A DNA stretch of 64,000 bases, from positions 120,170,744-120,234,743 of the forward strand of contig NC_135497.1 in assembly GCF_052857255.1 (NCBI RefSeq), given 5' to 3'. The DNA is from Amblyomma americanum (Eukaryota; Arthropoda; Arachnida; Ixodida; Ixodidae). Below are positions 27,401-42,400 of the stretch, in pieces. Positions within the stretch are counted from its first letter, which is position 1. Each line of letters begins with the position of its first letter. The notes under the pieces are model-generated. The model did no database searches. It worked only from the letters and a program-made list of their open reading frames with translations, and was not told where the DNA came from. Made by a program: the position numbers and the translations under genes.

Positions 27401-30400
27401 CGAATATGCAATTCGATTTTGGATATATAACTCAACTAGAATGTGAGTTATAAGGTGTTTTGTGGTTTTAGTTGTTTTAATTGGGGAATTTGTTACAGGA
27501 TTTTAGCCAAAAAATGTTTATAAAGTTATTTCTTGCACCACCCAATATGCAGTTTTTACACTTGCCTCAGGGAAAATACACCGCTGAAAAACATCTATGC
27601 ACAGAATGTACACAATTACGTACACAATGATACACAACATGCACGTACATAAAACATACACAATGGTAATTTAGGAAGGCAACTAAATAAATTTATTGCA
27701 TCATGTAAAATCCAGTAAAGATAACATTGCTGCACAGTTCTACTCCTTCAGAATAAATTGATAGCAAGCTCATTTCAATTGCCCAAGGCAAACCAGAGAA
27801 AAAGCCCATAATGCTGAGACTGTTATTTGTGAAATCACAAATGGAGATAAAGAGGCTTGAAGTGTATGGCTGCTGTGATGACATCTTGAAAGGTGGCAAA
27901 CAAAAAGTGCAAAATGAGCTTTAAAACTGTAAACAAAATGACGGCAATCTGAGAGCGTTTTTGGACTTGCGATCATGTATTGTGGCAATCGTATCGAAGC
28001 TCGTGCTTCGTTTTTCAGCCGCACGACTTTAAAAGTTTTTTTTTTTTGTACTTCGGGATTGTGTAGAGTATGAATATCTTGCTGAGATAAAGTTTGAAGT
28101 CTATTTAGTAAATCTGAAGTCTACTTAATACGAAAAACTGCTTTTCCAACAAGCGACTTTCTCGCTTTCAAGACCCGCATTCCCCTTTAATAAAGGGGTT
28201 CAGAAAGTAGTATGTACTACATACAAACATTTGTCTAGTGTAAATTATGCATTTATAACCTGTCTAGTATTTCCAAAGAATATTTCCACTGATGCTTCGC
28301 TGCTGAAAAGAAAATTCTCAATAACTTTACTAGCCCATATTGTTCAAGTCCCACATAACACCCTCCAATTAAAGCAATTGAAATGAGTCAAATGAGTGAA
28401 TGAGTTGCAAGTACATAAGAAATGTGGAACACATCTCTTCCAAGATTATCACTCTACTGTCTCAAACAGGCAGAGAACACGCACACAACAAAAAGCTGAC
28501 ATGTTAACATGAAACTCAGCTGTTTTCAGAAAAATAACAGCACATTTTTTAACTAGAGACAAGCTATTCCAGACAAACATGTTTTATGAAACAGTGTTCT
28601 TATGGCACAACATGAGAACATGCGTGGATACCTTACTGCGGCACATTGCAGTTTTTAGTGTGAAGTTTGCAGTCAGTGTCACACATTGACTAAAATTGTT
28701 GCCATCATGAGCCGAATCTTGCACAGAAATCTATATCCACCTCAAAAAGACCACTAAAAAATAATAAAGGGAAGTAAAGGAAGCATGCCGCACTCATCCA
28801 CGTTCTCTTGACAGTGGGTTGTGCCGACAAGGCGCAATGCATCTCGAAAGCTCTCCTTGCCACATGTGAACAGCTTTGCAGTCATTAGGCAATCCTGCTG
28901 TTGCCCCAGCTGCAAAAGTTGAGAACTCTGCTGAGAGCCATGTAACAAGAGTAAAATTTTCAAAGTGTGAGTTATGATCGCAATTCATTATTAAACAAAT
29001 GCATGCACCTATCTGGACTAACTTAGACAAATGTTAAAGGAACCGACAACTCACAAAAACGTGTCACGAGAGAGGTTACGGTGGAAATTAAGTGATCTTG
29101 CTTTATGTTGCAAGAATTGAGCATTGTAATATTGAAGAAAAGAGGATTTAACATTTTAAATTGGCATTGAAAATTGTACAAAATAAGCTGCTATGACATC
29201 CTACAGTTAAAGCTTGTCATCATCAGTGAAATCTACTTCGTGACCAGATATTACTTAGTGTAAGTTGTTATATGTTCACAGCAGTTTTTCTTTCAGAAAT
29301 GTTTGTCATAGTTTATTAAGGTTGACGTGGTCTCCTTCATGCCCTTTGATGAAAAGTAAAGCTCCCTTTGCATTGCAGATGAAATGCTTTGAATTTTTGT
29401 AGTACTAACTAGATGGCACTACAATATATTTAGCATTTCTTGGTCACAGTGGTAAACATGGTTGGCTAAAACTGTCATCAAGGTGTATGTCACCGTGCCA
29501 CAACAGCTTTGGTTATGGTAACTCAAACGGACGCTTCACAATAAAACCATCTGATTACAGTCTGGCAGCTGGAAATAGATTAGTTTTTAGTTAATCACTT
29601 TCATTAGTCTCACATATTTCTTGCACAAATCTGCCCTTAGGCATAAATTAAAAAGAGGTACAGGCTCTTTCATGAATGAATGCCAACAGGGCCCGATCTT
29701 GAGGCCCATGTGTCCAGATGCTTGTGTGTTATCACTGTTGCTGACATGCGATTGCTACAGTGCTTGCTGATCACGGTTTCCAGCATCAGGATACATAAAA
29801 ATATGTGCATCCGCTGACTGAAAAAAATTCCGTAAGAACCTTCAACAGTGTTTCTTATGAAACTGCTGTAGAGCCAGACTCTTAGGGCACCAAGCTTTGT
29901 TGCATAGAAAAAAACTGGGACCTTAAAATTCAGTTGTCGGTTTCTTTAAAAAATGAGTGAACAGATCCAAAAACAGCAAATTTTTCACAGTGCAAATCTA
30001 CATTTTTCCAGTTCACTTCATGACATGCCAATCACATTAGTATTCATAACTTCCATTTTGTTCTCTTTAATTTGCTTCATTAACTGTCCATTTTGATCTC
30101 CCACATTATTTTGAGAAGAGAACTTGTGCCACTATTTCAAACCTACTTCAGAAATCTCTGGCTAAAGTCTATCCGGCTTTCTTCTCCTGCTGGTTGCTTT
30201 CTATTTTTTATACTGCAAATAAACTGAGACAGTGTTTGAGATTTTACCTAACCTGAGTTGTCGATGTTGACCATAAGACACCTTTGGTCACAGATGGAAC
30301 AGCACAAAACTCTTGGAGAGTACGCTTGCATACATGAAACTCTCCTTCAGTAAAAGGAACATAAAAGTCAATAGAAGTCTCAATGTGTGCCTTCAAACAA

Positions 30401-33400
30401 GACAATTTTAAACTCTGTATAAGGACACCACTATGCAGAAGTTATGGTTGAAAAAAAAAAGGAAGGAAAAGGAAAAATGAGAAGAAAAATATCAGAATCA
30501 TGGACTGAAGCTGCCTTCATATATTCAAAGCTTATAAATCTGCAAAAGACACATTTTTATTTTTCCAATTTATTTTTCTTGCACAATAAAGCTCTAATAT
30601 GTAAAGGACTCATTGCAAGCATTGTATTTATGTTAGCATTATCAGCATTCCGAGCTGGGCAGGATACGTTTTAACCTCACAGATCAACTTAAGATGCAGG
30701 AGTGACAAGATTAAAAAGTGCGAAGTTCAATAATCAGACCAACAGCTGAAAAGTGAGACAGTGTCTTCTTAAATATTCATAAAATGTATATACTTTGGTT
30801 CAAGAGTCACACATTAATGGCTAAATGTGATGCACTGATGATTCAAAAGTTGAAGCTTTTTAACCTCAAGTATAATAACTTTTCTGTTCCACTGGAACCC
30901 ACAGTTTAAGGTACTAAAATGTGGCAAGGATCCCCATGCCCCTGCAGCATTCACTCACACTTCCTACAAAACAGCAACATACAACACTAATGACAGGCCT
31001 CATTGCTGGACTCAGCTAATTCCTTTTCCCAACAAATAAAAGAAAAGTATTCACATGTGTACTCATTACCATGCAGCCATGAAGTGTGGAATGGTATGTT
31101 TGGTTTAATGTCCCAAAGCTGCATATGGGCTGTGACAGATGCTGCAGTTGAGAGCTCCAGATTAATTTAAACCATCTGAGTTTTTTTAACGTGCATCACA
31201 CAGCACACAGGCATTTTTGCATTTTTCCTAAATCGAGATGTGGACGCCACAGCTGGGATTCGATCCTGCAACACTGAACTCAGCAGCCAAATGGCGCAGC
31301 CACTAAGCCATTGCCTCAGGCATGTCATATAAAGTGTCAAGATCAAGCTACAGATTTCTCAGCTTTATGTCACCAAATCACTTAAAAGAAAAAAATCATA
31401 GACAATAAAGTCATGTTTTACCCCAAGGTGGTCATCCATTCCAAATGCGATAACGACGGGTGCTGTGTTGAAATTCTCCAAATGGATTTCATACTGAAGT
31501 ACGCAAGTGTTTGCCGGAATTACCAAGGCCTGAAAACCAGAAACAAAAGGCTTTATCAAGTCTGCCACGTGTTTTCCAATGTAAAAGAGGAGCTGCCCAG
31601 CTAGTTACATAAGCGGTAATACTGAGTCTTCCGAGTGGGTTTGTAAGGAAAGCTACAATCATTAATACCAAAGTAGGCGCAGTGAACTACACTTGCAGGT
31701 ATCTATTAAGAAAAAAGGTGCAGACTGAACAGTATCCACACAAAAAGAAGTAGATAAGCAGTTACTCAAACCAATCACTCACATGTTTAGTAAGCGCGTG
31801 ACAGTCTTCCATTCTTTAACCGCTTCAAAGCATTTTACTGGGCTACGACGTTTAACTTTAGAAAACTCGCTACTAGTAAGGAACACAAAATTACTTTGAG
31901 GGGCAAAAAAAAAAAATTGGCGACTAATGGTGAACTCTGATCACAGACTTCGAGGGGTTTTAGATGGACTTTTTCTGCTCGCTTTGACGGAAGGCTATTC
32001 TGGCGACAGACTGGGATCGTGGGTCACGTGTTAAAATTGCACATTGGGAGCAGCTGCCAAACCAAGGCTACTCTATGAAGCAGTTCGAACTGCTCCGCCT
32101 AAATCAATAGGTTTGACTGTCACTCTTTGTGATGTATTTACTCTAATGGTGCGCTTCTTACTTGTACCTCACTGCTGCTCCATTCTGTAGTCGACAACGT
32201 ACATGGGAGATCACAAGGAATGCCAGATGCTTTCTATGTTAAGCACAAACCCACCTAGTTCGGTCTGGCAGGAATGAAAGTGTTCCAAATACAGGTTCAG
32301 GGTAAATGATCGCCTGCCTTGTTCTTACCTCATCCTTCACATTTACTGCCAGCCCATTTATGTAGCAATTTTCTCCAATAACAACTTCAGAGGCTTCCAG
32401 GTGGCAGTCCTTTAATAACGAGTTGCTCCCAATACAACAATTTTCACACCTTATGAAACTGTTCATGAGGATGGAACACTTCCCAACTCTTTTGATGCTG
32501 ACCTGTGCAGAATGAAAAAAAGATACACGCTTTCTAGATAACAGGCAAAACTGACAAAAGGATGTCATTACTTAGGCTAACAACACAAGTGTAATCGAAG
32601 ACAAGAAAAAAAATTATAAATGACAACAGCAGCACATAAAAGTACAGCAACTAGGTGAAAGTATTAAAATGCTATGCAGTCAGGCTAGCAATGAGCACGT
32701 TACCATGCATTTGGAGAGAACTGCAGCTGTATTCAAATTTAATGTCATGTGTAACAGCACATGACACATGAACACACAGGCAACAACAAAGAAATTATCG
32801 GCCCTGTGCCCCTACGTATTTTTGTCTTTCGCAATGATTTCAGTTATGGAACAACACCAACTTGCCCAACTTACTTCTAGCTTTACGTACTTTGAGCCAA
32901 ACTTCTAAACATAATGGCTAATTGTGTGAGAATGTAAGAGTATTCAAGAGAAATTCTTTCAAACTACGCAATGAGTGAAGCAGCCATCACAAGTGCTCTT
33001 GCAGATATGCAGCCATTGCATCAGGTTAGCTCCATACGTGTTTAAAGCACTCATTTACTAGATGGCTTGGTTTTATAGGGTTTAATATCCAAAAGAGATT
33101 CAGGCTATGATGGTTGCCATAGTAGAGACCTCTGGATAATTTCGACCATCTAACGTCCATTGACATCGAGTACATGGGCCTCTAGCATTTCGCCTGCATC
33201 GAAAAGCGCCTGCCTCCGTCAGTCCGTCCGTCAACAAAAGCACACAGTCAGCCGCATTCCTGTCGTCCATGTTTAGCATTGTTTGTTTTAAAATGTGGCC
33301 ATGGTGAGATCCAATGATTTTGTATTATTAGACAGCACTGGACAAGAAAGCGAACATATTGAATACCGGCACTGCAGGTCAGGTGTGAATTTTTCAAGCA

Positions 33401-36400
33401 AGGTTAAAAAGAAAACTCGCAAGACGGTTGCGAGTGTGTATTGCGAATGTTTAAGCATTCGTTGCGGTGTGGGACTGGTTATGCATTTCCACTTCCGGTC
33501 TCGAGCTCGCCAAATAGCTCCGGTGTCTGAAGGTCTTGCTTATTCCAGAGCATTTCAGTATAGAGGATGTTTTACAGCATTTTGATTTAAACTGCTGCGC
33601 TCGAGTGCTCACCGGCCTTCTAAGCATACACATGGCGCAGCTGGGTGCGCAGCACAAGCCACCGCCACTCCTTTCAAGGGTGCACGGTGTCCTGGTGCAC
33701 TGCCAAGTTCGCAGAGTTCCACCACCACAGGAGCTCTTGTCAAAAAATAAGCATGCTGTGAGGTTATCAGCACGCAGCATCTAGGCGCACTGCCAAGGTC
33801 TGTGCTGAGGACGGTATGAAAATGAGGCTAAGAAAAGCGAATACTTTAAACAAAAATGTAAATTCTTAAAGACAAAAGTGGAGGGTGGGCTTATTACACG
33901 AGTAAATATGGTATATACTTATATAGCTGTGTTCAAATAAGAGAAGTCATAATGGTTCAATGACCATTATTTGTTTTCAATTAAATTTTAATACATGATA
34001 GGCAAATGTGCTGATACAAAGAAATCAACCCTAGTTTTGCAAAAAATGCCGCAGTTTTACAGGAAACACTCTTATCTTACAAGAGGTCAAAAACACCATT
34101 TTTGCAATTTCACAAAGTTGTAATTTTGAAGCCCTGCTGAACAAAATATTAAATTCATGAAAACTCACAAACATTTCTTTTCTGAAAAATTACAAGTACA
34201 ATAAAAGTTAATTCTGCTGATTCAAATAGAAAAGACTGCATATAAGAACTTAAAAAACAATGAGGTTACAAAATTTTAGATTTTTTTCAGCCGAGCCCCA
34301 AACCAGCAAATTTGCGAAAATGAAGAAATGATGCTTACAATTAACCGTGTACTATGTTTGTTTTTTTTTTCACGTAAGATTACAGTGTTTCTTGCAAAAC
34401 TAGAGTTCATTCCTTTTTGTTGACACATTTGCCTATCAAATGCAAGATTTTTATAGAAAATCAAAAATAGTCACTAGAGCGCTGTGACCACCCTAATCTT
34501 AAAACATTCATATGTAAAAATTTCAAGTAAATACAAAGTTCAGTCTCAGGCTTTCCCTTGAGAATACCTTACTAAATACCTTAAGGTTTAAGGCATTGTA
34601 ACCCCAAAAGGACAGGTTGTCAAAGCACTAACTGTCCCAGGTAATGTACTAGATGCATTCTGGGCTACCTCACCAGAAGGTTTAAACACCACTTAACTTA
34701 CATCCAAAGCAGCATGGTGCAGCATTTCACTGCCTGCACGGTTAATGAGCAGCTCAGAGTGCTGACGCCCAGTGGTGTCATTGGACAGGTATCGATGACT
34801 TGGCTTGCCCCCTAGAGTGTCTAAAATGACAATATGTAAAAAATTTGAAAACAGAAGAGCAAAGACTGCTTGAATCAAAATAGACTACCATTAAAGGAAG
34901 AGACGCAGCAACAAACATGCTATGCTGCATTTAATGGTGCACCAGCAACTACAGTCTGATGCAACTCAAGAATGAAGTGGCAAATGCCCCTCAAAAAAGG
35001 CCCTCCAGCCAATGGCTCCGACCGGCTTTCACGACTCCGCAGCTAATCCGATTAAGTCGTGGTCAGTCGTGGTCATTTCCCATCCATCTGGTACCCTCCG
35101 AGATTTCACACTAGCCGCCTCAAAGGAAACAGTCAAGTGGGAGAGGAGAAAAATCAGTCAAGGAGGCGAATCAGGCGACACCTTTGGCTAAAGAGGTTCC
35201 TGTAAGGGGCATTTGCTGCTTCGTTCTTGAGTTGTATCTAACAACAGTTATTAATATCCTAGTAGATATCAATAAGGAAATAGATTTGGGCAGGATATAA
35301 TGTGGAGGGCTGATAACTGATGGCCTGTTAGGATAGCAGAATACACTCAAAGGGAAGAGAAACGTAGCTGGGACACTGGAAATTCGAATGGGGAGATAAG
35401 ATTAAGAAATTTGCTGGGACAAGGAGGCCGCAACTGGTGTAGGACAGAGCTACTAAATGGAGACCAAAGGAAGAAGTTTTTTCCCCTGAATGGATGTCTC
35501 GAAAATGCACATCCCTGCATGCTGTCATAGAAGAATCAAGGCATGAGAGTGCACTGCACCTTACAGGCCAGACCTCATGCCATCAAAACTGCTCTCCGTT
35601 TCGTAAGATGAAAGAAAATTTGAAAATTATGCACTTTGTGACCGATGGAAAGGTTTCCAATGCAGTGTCCTTGGTGTCATCAACACGTAGCTTCTTACTA
35701 CAGTAGCACGCAGAGACCAGACTACCAGTGGCAGAAGTGCAGTGTTGTTCATGGGGGCTATGCCAAAAAATGTGCCTTGGCCTTCATACTTTCAAGTGAG
35801 TGCACCACTTTTTATTTATTACTTCATAAGAAAGTTACAGCCAAGACGATAAACCTTTTGGCACACTCCTTGTACATAACTAAAGTGCAAGGAAATTCTA
35901 GAGCCCAAAAACTCATGCACACATTGCATTTATGCACAGGTCTCTACACTTCAGTTACAGGAGACAGAATTTAAAAAAAAAGACAGCTTGCACAGCATGA
36001 AGGATGAAATGAAAAATAGGTCAGAACTGCTGCATTAGATCGATGGCCAACAGGTTGCAGGCATAAAACCCTCAAGGACAAAAAACATGAATTTAGTCTA
36101 GAAAAATGTAGTGCAAGAGGCAGGCAAGAACATAAAAACCTTAATAAATAAACAGTGAGCAAACAGTACTAGCGATAGCAAACAGAAGCAGTAAAAGCAC
36201 TGCTTTACATACAGCACAAACATGAACATCAAATGCCTCCGGCTAGATTCTAGTCCCAGTCACCTAAAATGCAACAATAACAATTTTATACTGGTCTCTG
36301 CGTTCCAAACCAACAATTCTTTCTATAAAGGATGCTAAAATAAGCTTACAACTAATTAGAAGCAAATTACTTTCTTTAATGCTCCCCAATCCTTTGAAGA

Positions 36401-39400
36401 TCCCCAAACCTTTGAAGAGAAGCAATTTACTATTCTGTGTACTTTTAAAATTACTCCTAGTAACTGAAATTCTAAGTTAAGGCCCAGTAGCATATTGCCC
36501 CAGACTCTGCTGTTTGAGTATCATGGCATAAAATTTGAGCAACACACTATGGATCTTTGTAGTGCCCAATGAGAGCAAGGAGAAAAAACTTAATGACTTA
36601 CAAGCATTCACAGAGTAGGGTGACAGTTCATTCCAGATGAGATTTCGAGCCCTTTGGGCCAGTGCTGTCTTTTCAAGACAAAACTTCTTATCATACCAGC
36701 GTCCACACTGGCCACTGACAAAGGAGTCTTGTGAGACATCTGCTGCCATGGCAACCAGCAGATCAAAAAACAGTGACATCTAAAAGACAGAATAAAGTGT
36801 AACCAGTTTAGGATGAGCCACAATATGGCAATGCTTTCACATGTAACAAACAATTCCTAAAACTTCTTCATAGTGACAAGCCGAACAATAATAATCACAC
36901 TGAACAGAATACGGCAACTACCTTAATATCAAGCTTGTGAACATAATTGAAAGCCCTGGTTCCCTTCGATACGAAATTGCAAGTGGACAGAATTTCCTTC
37001 AACAGTGAAGCCAAGAAGTTTGTCAGCAAGTAGTGCTGAATATTGGATGTCATGCTCTCATGCTAAGAAAGAAAGTTAATCAATAGTGCCTTTGCTCAGC
37101 TGCCAAGAAAAGTGCTTAAAGAAAAGTAGAACGGTAAGAACAAAATTTGTACGGCCGACATCAATAGCACAATAATGTATAAATGAAAACTAGAGGGAGC
37201 ATTGATTTAATGATCATCACCACTTTTTAAATGTGGCATTTGCTAGCTTAATTTCAATGGCCATAAAATTCACAGAAAGCATTCTAAGGCGCAAAAAAAA
37301 GAAAAAAAGCTGGCAACCTCTTTACTGCACAATTATACTAACATAAGCTACTATTAACAACAGTAAACAAACAACCATGACAATAACAACCTTTGTATCT
37401 CCCCGGTTTAAATTTGCACCAGTTAAATTACATTCAATCCTAGGCTACTATTATGCATCTTTACCAGGTCTATGTTACATAAGCATGCATGATACAACAG
37501 AGCAAGCATATAAGCACTTTTTTTATTGCACGCTTCCAAAGCAGGCTACTGCTAGTACTGGCAAATAACGATGTTCACATGGAAAGGTCTGCCAAATAGT
37601 GTGTCACAGTGCAGTTTACCCTTTTTTCTACCTGATAACTACGTGTTGCACTAGAGAAGCGCATGACAGCACAGATTAATTTGCGACATGCAGCATCCAC
37701 ATCAAGAACGGCAGGCATGACAATGGCAGTTTTGGTACTTCTTCATCTAAGGTACGCATCTCATAGAGCAAACCTGACCAAGTAAATTAGCATGGTGAAT
37801 TATAGATAGCTTTTTCAATGGCTGTTACTGGCCTTGTCTGAGCTGCACCATAGATTCTCTTCTTTGCAGCCTGCTAGGCCCTTCTGACCTTTAGGTGCTG
37901 TACATTCAGATTGCAATACTGAGTTCAAAACAAGACTCAATTTCGTTGATCATGGCTTTGCCATTAAAATAAGAAAGCACACACAAAAAAAAATGGAATG
38001 TTTCTGTCTTTTTGACATGTAGGTGTATGCTCCTGTTCACAATAGTCCCAGTAGTGTGAACAATAAAACAGCATCCAATAAAATCACACCTGAAAGAATT
38101 TTCCATGCCGGTAACAGATCAGGTCAAAAAGTAGAAGCTGTTACTAGGTAAGGCAAAGCTAATAATTGAGGAGACTATGCCCCTGGACATAACTGTTACC
38201 TTCAGCTATATATGTGAAACACACCTAAAGACTGCAATGTTTGTGCTGTCAGAAAAGTTACTTTCGTTCAGGATATTGTACTCCACAAAAACTGTTAACA
38301 AAAAATTTACAGGACAGTTACCATTGGTTAATGCAAGATTCAGTGACAGCTGTTAAGGTATTCGATATGTTCTGGTAGAGAAAATGCGAGCGACCTCACA
38401 TCTGTATATTTCTAGGGTTCCCATGGCAGTAACGTGCCGGGTGTGCCTTCTCATGCTCTCGCCATACCCTCCTCCTTCCATGGTAATCAATGGTAATCAT
38501 CTTCTGGTTGGGGATTTCTCCGCCACACCCTCCTCCTTGCAAAGTAACCACCTTCCGGACGGTTACCGTTGTAGCCATCCTCTGGTTACGCCTTCCTACG
38601 CTTTCGCCATAAAGCCTCCTTCCATGGTAACAGTCCTTGTCCTTCCAGAGTAACTACCCTCCGGGTGCTTTCTGCGCTAACCGCCAACCGGTTGCGCCTT
38701 CTTACGGTCTGTCATACTCTCCTCTTCCCAGGGTAACCATCCTCCAGATGGGGATTCCCCCCTCACCCGACACCCTCCTCCTTGTATGGTAACCCCCCTC
38801 TGGATGGTTCCTGTAGTAACCACCCCCCCGGTCAAGCATTTCTCCACTCACGTGATACCTTCCTCCTTGCACAGTAATCACCCTCCAAGTGGTTGCCATG
38901 GCAACGCACCCGCCGGTTATGCCTACGACTACGATAGACAACGCTGTACCACTACGATGCAAAACCCAGGAATGTGTGCTTAACAGCCGTCACTTTAAAT
39001 GACTAATATATTTCTAAGCAGTCTGAAAGTGCCACTTCAATGTCTATTTTTGCAAGTCTGTAAAAACTTCGTATTAGTAAAATGGGCACACTACTAAAAT
39101 TAATTCACTGCAGAGGTGCAAAATGATTGCAAGGAGATGAATAAGGAAAATTATGACACTTATTGTGAACCTGAAAAATGATGAACGTGACAGCTGTGGT
39201 GACACCACTATTTCGGGATGTACACTAATGTGCACTACATAAATATACATGCTATAGGAAAGAAACAGCAGTGTCTGGGCCATGATGCTAAACTGTGAGT
39301 ACGCCAACCTGCATTGGTTCGGCTCCACTGTCAACGCCCATGTACGTACAGCAATCCAAGGGGGACATTGAGTGTAGAGCCAGCAGGCTCTCAGCCAGCT

Positions 39401-42400
39401 CGGCAGAAAAAAATACCAAGCCGGACACCTGAAAAACAGATGCTCATTAACTTAAAAAAAAAACTTTAAGAAAAGCTATGCCCAAGTAACAAGCAAGCAA
39501 AACACAGTAAAACAGAGTCCAGCACATTATCTCACCTAATTCAATACCTAAACTTGTACTATGTACATCTCCACAGGATGAAATCTTAAGAGCACTCCTA
39601 AGAGAGCTCTTAAAAGAACTTTTAAAAAAGCTTAATGTTAAGGGTAATAAATATATAACCATTGGTTTAGCCACACATAGTGACAAGAAAGGCGAGATAA
39701 GAAAAATGTGGCAAAGAAACTGAAGTTGTTTTTTTGGTATCGCAATTAGATGCAATACTACGCCAACCTAGAAAGAATATTTAACACATATACTTTCTTG
39801 TTTGATTAAAGAGATTTGCTGCAAGCTAGGCCAAAAGAATAAGTTGTAAATTCAAGCAAATACTTGTGTTTAAGCAGCCGCCCGTAATAAAAAAATAATA
39901 CAATGTTAGTGTTTCTGCAAAACCTTAAGAATTGTGGTTCAGTATTTTCTGAAATATATGCCACAGAAAAAGAAGCTTCCAAAATTTTTGGCCACAATGC
40001 TTTAAGCTGTTACTGTAAGCATGAAGTCATGAACAAAGGCATCAAGCCATCATTTTATATTCCACTCCTTCCCCTGACCATTATGCTGTCATGTGTTCAA
40101 CCCCCCCCCCCCCAGAAAAAAAAAATACAAAAAAACACTGGCTTTATTTGCTTATAACAAAGTGGCACTCGCATTTTTAATAGTTCTGAGCTTATGAATT
40201 TTTGATGTAGAAAAAAAAAACCCTGTCCCAAAATTAAGCTGCTGCAGCTGTGTAAACTAGAACACTGGAATTCATGAAGGTGAAAGGGTCCTAGTACACA
40301 CCTTTGAATAAAATAAAACTTTTAAAAGATACTGAACCATATGTATGAGGCCCGCTGTATTAAATAATCTTGAGGATACTTGCACATATGCACAGAAATC
40401 TGGAAATAGTTGCACTAAAGATTAGGTTTATTATCTATTATGCAGTTATGCAGTTTAAGAAAGGTCACCCTTGTAAGCAGAATGCAATATTTGGCAAGAA
40501 ATTGTGGAGTCGAAGTCACAATGATAAAACGAAACTTAGGAAAAACAAAATTGATGAATTGCCACTATGCAGCGAGTGCACAAACTTACAACAAGAACCG
40601 TGCCATCAGGACGAGTGTAGTTATGCAAGGCCTCTAATGCTCCACAATACAGGATGTTCGAAACAACACCCTGAAAATAAGAATACAGAAATTGCAATGC
40701 TGAAATATGATATGTGACAGATGAAAGTTGGCAGCAAGGTACTGAAATATACTTAATATAATAATTAACCTGACCTTTATTATAAAAGTACAAACAGATA
40801 CTTGAAATTTGCTGAGTTTTACACTTTCCCAACGCAAAAAAAAAAAGATGCAGCAAGAAAAGGCAAATTTTGCAACAAAACTCGGCATATTAGGATCGAT
40901 ATATAGATCTATCAAAAAAGACAATAATTTAACATAATAACGTATGTACAAATCAGCTTACATGAAGAGGTCCAAAAGTATAATTTTATTTGACTGATTT
41001 AGGTACAAGTGTCATCACTTTTCCATTCAAATTTGTAGTCTTTCAGCACCACCACCAACCGTACAAATATAGTCCAAATGAGACACCAACACTTCATGGA
41101 AGTCCAAAAATTGTCATCTGTCAGTTAACCCAGCTAGTTCTTGAGTACTGCGGTGACTAGGTATCTGTTCTGCTAGAACTGCTCACCCAATAGAGTCCAT
41201 GCTTCTCAATGAGAACTACAAGAAGTTAACTGGGGTTATGTCAGAACGATATGGGGAAGCTTCAACAAGGTCATTTTTGAGGTCCCAATGAATAGCACTG
41301 TCTTGATCCATGTTGTTAAAGAGGGCATAAGTTGTAGAAAACCCCAGCCAGATTCGCAGAATTTTCTCGTCTCCACTTGTACCTGGTGTAATAGCACTTC
41401 ATCATGTGGTTGTTTACCTAAAATGGAAGACCATTGTCTAAATAAAAAAAAAAACAGAAAAAAAAGTGAAAACTGAATGACCTACTGGGCCCCTTTCATA
41501 TAGCTTAATCTGAGCAACAGTTTTCTTAAAATTGCTGCTTGCTGGTGAAACAACAGATACTACTTTCAGTTCCCCTAGAGTGACTTGCACTAAGAAGTGA
41601 TGAGAATCTACATGGTGAATGATGTAGTTTATTTCTGCTGCAAATCTGTGGCAAGGGTTGACAACAACTTTAGCACATAAATCATAGTACAGTTCCCTAA
41701 TAAGCATAAAGAGGTAAGCAATAAACATATCCCAAGGCTCGCGATTTACGAATTCCCCAATTCCATAAGGCTACACTGCTACGCACAACCTCAGTCATAT
41801 TAGATGACTTCCTTTCATATCTTCACACTAAGTGTGGGCAATAGTGTCTTCAAGAGAGAGTAGCAGAAAGAAACAAGCATCTCGCGAACAAACAGCTAAC
41901 AAGTGACACAGTTAACGGGGGATATGGCTTTCAATTGGTGAAAAATGGTCAAAAAACTTTTTTTTTTGAAAATCACAGTATCTGTTCATATGCCTCATTT
42001 TCTATGCTGTACGGAAGTTTCACAACTGAAATCCACCGGGAAGAACACTAAAAATTATTTCATGAATCATGGTGGCACTGCATATCGAAGAAATTATTAA
42101 AATATTGGCGTTTTTTCCGTTTCTCTCTCTCTCTGTTCTGTTTTTTTTTTGGCTAGATGCTCACCTTGTGCAGAATATTTCTGCACGAATGTTTTGTCTG
42201 TTTTTACCCCATCTGTTTTGTTGTACTGACAGAACTCCACTCAACGGGATGACATTCTTGCTTTTTTATTTTGATGGATTGTAAATTTTTGGTGTGATGT
42301 GACATCTTGTTTACAGTTTAGACATGTCTATGCCAAGTGCATTGGAAAAGGTGAAAAAAAAACAATGTCATCACGTGTACTATGCATGAAGAAATACAGT

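Noticed and set aside
33295..33784. Open frames on both strands in intron 11
   Set aside because: No family similarity, no splice support and opposite-strand overlap.
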